Shown: positions 12,528 to 14,749 of the stretch, piece by piece
Layout of the letters: each line of letters opens with the position of its first letter
Numbering within the stretch: the stretch's first letter is position 1
Origin: Alphaproteobacteria bacterium
GTDB lineage: Bacteria > Pseudomonadota > Alphaproteobacteria > Micavibrionales > Micavibrionaceae
Assembly: GCA_023140905.1 (NCBI GenBank)
Contig: JAGLKS010000011.1
Coordinates: 1-14,749, forward strand
Reading direction: 5' to 3'
Length of the DNA stretch: 14,749 nucleotides
Position numbers and translations under genes: made by a program
Notes under the pieces: generated by a model
Database searches by the model: none
Told to the model about the DNA's origin: nothing
The model's input: the letters and a program-made list of their open reading frames with translations, nothing else

Positions 12528-14749
12528 ATGTGCGCAGCAAAAGCCAAAACCAAAGCCTCAAATAATAAATTCAAAGGATATATAGCCGCTAACAGTATTG
12601 AAAGTTATACGGGAAAAAAACGCGTTCGTCGTAGTTTTGGACGTATTGATGAAGTTGCGCAAATGCCAAACTTGATTGAGCTTCAGCGTGAATCCTATGA
12701 ACGGTTTCAACAAAAAGATATTCCGGCAAGTGAACGTGAAATTACGGGTTTGGAAGAGGTTTTTGCTTCTGTGTTTCCGATTCGCGATTTTGGCGATAAA
12801 GCTGAGATTGACTTTGTTAAGTATGAATTCGAAGAACCAAAATATGACGTTGAGGAATGTCAGCAACGTGGAATGACCTACGCTGCGCCTTTGCGTGTAA
12901 CCTTACGTTTATCTGTTTTTGATGTGGATGAAGAAACAGGCTTGCGCTCTATTCGTGATATTAAGGAACAAGATGTTTACATGGTTGATATGCCAATGAT
13001 GACGGAAAACGGGACTTTTGTTGTTAATGGTACAGATAGAGTGATTGTTTCTCAAATGCACCGTTCGCCCGGTGTGTTCTTTGATCATGACGGTGGTAAA
13101 GGCCATGTCTCTGGAAAATATCTATTCTCTGCACGTGTTATTCCTTATCGTGGATCATGGCTTGATTTAGAATTTGACGGCAAAGACCTTATGTATGTTC
13201 GTATCGATAGACGTCGTAAATTGCCTTTGACGACATTTTTGCGTTGTCTGGATAGCGCTGAAAGTGAAAAACTGCGCGCAGAAGCTATGGAAAATGATGA
13301 GGAAATTGATCCTTTAATGGTTCAGGGTATGTCCAATGAGGAGATGCTAGGTAATTTCTATGATGCGGTTGTTTACACAAAAACCAAAAAGGGTTGGAAA
13401 ACTCCTTTTGATGGCGAACGTATGCGCGGCGTGAAAATGTCTTTTGACCTTATTGATGCCAAAACCGGCAAAGTTGTCATGGAAGAAGGCACAAAAATGA
13501 CAGTGCGCAAGGTTAAGAAATTAAAAGAAGACGGTCTGGAAAATGTGATTGTGCAAGAGCCACAGCTTTTGGGGCGTTTCTTGGCAAAAGACATCTATGA
13601 TATGGAAACCGGCCTTGTAATGTTTGAAGCCGGATATGAACTTGAAGAGGGTGATTTTGAGAAACTGGCTGAAGCCAGTGTGGATCAGCTTGAGTTTTTA
13701 GCTATTGATTATCTTAATGTAGGGCCGTATTTGCGTAATACTTTGATGGCTGATAAATGTGATACACGTGAAGAAGCTTTAATCGATATTTATCGTGTGA
13801 TGCGTCCGGGTGAACCACCTACAGTAGATTCTGCGCAAGCTTTGTTTGACTCTCTATTCTTTGATGCAGAACGTTATGATCTTTCTCCTGTTGGCCGTGT
13901 AAAAATGAATGCACGCCTTGAACTGGATGCAGAGGATCAATTCCGTATTTTGTGCAAAGCTGATATTTTGGCGATTGTGAAATATCTTCACGGTTTGAAA
14001 GATGGTGACGGCGAAGTTGACGATATTGATAATCTGGGTAACCGTCGTGTTCGCTCAGTGGGTGAATTGATGGAAAATCAAGTGCGCATTGGTTTGCTAC
14101 GTATGGAACGTGCAATCCGTGAACGCATGAGCTCAGTTGAAATTGATACTTATATGCCTCACGATTTGATTAACTCAAAGCCTGCTCAAGCTGCTGTGCG
14201 TGAGTTTTTTGGTTCATCACAGCTTTCACAATTTATGGATCAAACAAATCCTCTTGCTGAATTAACGCATAAAAGAAGATTATCAGCTTTAGGACCGGGA
14301 GGACTGGCAAGAGAAAGAGCAGGATTTGCGGTGAGAGATATTCACCCGAGTCATTACGGACGAATTTGCCCTGTAGAAACACCTGAAGGACCTAATGCCG
14401 GTCTTATTGGAAGTTTAAGTACATATGCAAAAGTAAATGAATATGGATTTATAGAAACGCCTTATTATGTAGTTAAAGACGGAATGATAACAGAGGAAAT
14501 ACATTATTTAAGCGCAGATGAAGAAGATATTTTTCGTGTTGGTCCCGGGGATGTATCTGTTACAGATGATGGCAAAATAATAAGTGAACAGGTGCCTATA
14601 CGTTATAAAAGCGAATTTACAATGAGTGAAGCTACTAAGGTAGATTATGTCGGAGTATCACCTATACAAATAGTTTCAATAGGCACATCATTAATACCGT
14701 TTCTTGAGCATGACGATGCAAACAGAGCGCTTATGGGTTCAAACATGCA
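12528..14749 (+). CDS. rpoB: RNA polymerase beta subunit, N-terminal part (3' truncated, chimeric)
   Basis: Catalytic beta subunit of RNA polymerase. It is open from the ATG at 12528 to the window end, about 740 of roughly 1,380 residues. The start MCAAKAK leads into [28 protein letters not shown], the standard beta N-terminus. The rifampicin region [30 protein letters not shown] (from ~566) has the drug-sensitive residues Asp, His and Ser at the positions equivalent to E. coli 516, 526 and 531. Up to about residue 558 the protein and codons are alphaproteobacterial-like (Arg CGT, Ile ATT). From about residue 583 codons shift to AGA, ATA and GGA, and the protein reads [33 protein letters not shown] and [18 protein letters not shown], which I associate with Cyanobacteria/Melainabacteria. 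No frameshift or stop was seen. A weak AAGG precedes the ATG by 11 nt. Confidence 0.95.
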   Translation, partial: MCAAKAKTKASNNKFKGYIAANSIESYTGKKRVRRSFGRIDEVAQMPNLIELQRESYERFQQKDIPASEREITGLEEVFASVFPIRDFGDKAEIDFVKYEFEEPKYDVEECQQRGMTYAAPLRVTLRLSVFDVDEETGLRSIRDIKEQDVYMVDMPMMTENGTFVVNGTDRVIVSQMHRSPGVFFDHDGGKGHVSGKYLFSARVIPYRGSWLDLEFDGKDLMYVRIDRRRKLPLTTFLRCLDSAESEKLRAEAMENDEEIDPLMVQGMSNEEMLGNFYDAVVYTKTKKGWKTPFDGERMRGVKMSFDLIDAKTGKVVMEEGTKMTVRKVKKLKEDGLENVIVQEPQLLGRFLAKDIYDMETGLVMFEAGYELEEGDFEKLAEASVDQLEFLAIDYLNVGPYLRNTLMADKCDTREEALIDIYRVMRPGEPPTVDSAQALFDSLFFDAERYDLSPVGRVKMNARLELDAEDQFRILCKADILAIVKYLHGLKDGDGEVDDIDNLGNRRVRSVGELMENQVRIGLLRMERAIRERMSSVEIDTYMPHDLINSKPAQAAVREFFGSSQLSQFMDQTNPLAELTHKRRLSALGPGGLARERAGFAVRDIHPSHYGRICPVETPEGPNAGLIGSLSTYAKVNEYGFIETPYYVVKDGMITEEIHYLSADEEDIFRVGPGDVSVTDDGKIISEQVPIRYKSEFTMSEATKVDYVGVSPIQIVSIGTSLIPFLEHDDANRALMGSNM

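Noticed and set aside
12379..12585. 68-codon frame overlapping the rpoB start
   Set aside because: It begins inside the second terminator hairpin and overlaps rpoB in another frame. The rpoB frame has clear homology.
12872..14200. Internal stop or frameshift in rpoB, suggested by the absence of a closed frame
   Set aside because: Reading the codons by hand shows one open frame from 12528 to the window edge. It lacks a stop only because the window ends.

Overview
The window reads as a low-GC alphaproteobacterial chromosome fragment, most likely a metagenomic or draft contig because it opens inside one gene and closes inside another. The assignment rests on recalled family resemblance: an alphaproteobacterial-type N-terminal half of RpoB, a D-Ala-D-Ala carboxypeptidase with a C-terminal SPOR domain, a Phasin_2-type phasin, a BTLCP cysteine protease, and a heptose-containing LPS pathway (bifunctional HldE). 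No species is proposed.

Layout from left to right. The 3' end of ileS (1-1460) is followed by a short repeat-bearing gap with a near-palindrome and two 51-bp tandem units, then a FieF-like CDF metal exporter (1656-2591). Convergent to it is a periplasmic transglutaminase-like cysteine protease whose N-terminus is a MshEN-type (c-di-GMP-binding family) tandem motif (2604-3548, minus). Divergent from that is hldE (3724-5292). A 354-bp gap with no clear gene precedes a two-gene lipoprotein operon, the second member FlgO-like (5647-6920). Convergent to it is a minus-strand pair: a D-Ala-D-Ala carboxypeptidase, then a pilin-like membrane-anchored protein. A divergent control region with two TGC-N3-GCA sites around a promoter leads to a phasin with a clean terminator. 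Next is an MtnC-like HAD phosphatase whose stop codon lies in a perfect-to-near-perfect 4 x 19-bp tandem repeat. The right end is rplJ-rplL-rpoB with its own promoter, an L10-type leader containing a T-tailed hairpin, and two further T-tailed hairpins between rplL and rpoB.

How the genes fit together. Much of the window is cell-envelope business: LPS core heptose, peptidoglycan trimming, lipoproteins, a pilin-like protein, a cysteine protease of the LapG superfamily, and metal efflux. The phasin indicates polyhydroxyalkanoate granules. The right end is core transcription and translation machinery under layered RNA-level control, and it is not preceded by rplK-rplA as it usually is.

Two points stand out. 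First, rpoB changes character abruptly between about 14202 and 14273, inside the rifampicin-resistance-determining region: codon use switches (Arg CGT to AGA, Ile ATT to ATA, Gly GGT to GGA) and the protein changes from alphaproteobacterial-like to cyanobacterial/Melainabacteria-like. This is either a chimeric assembly or a recombination event. Second, the MshEN-TM-BTLCP fusion would place a second-messenger-type sensor and a periplasmic protease in one polypeptide, which resembles the two-protein LapD/LapG logic compressed into one gene.
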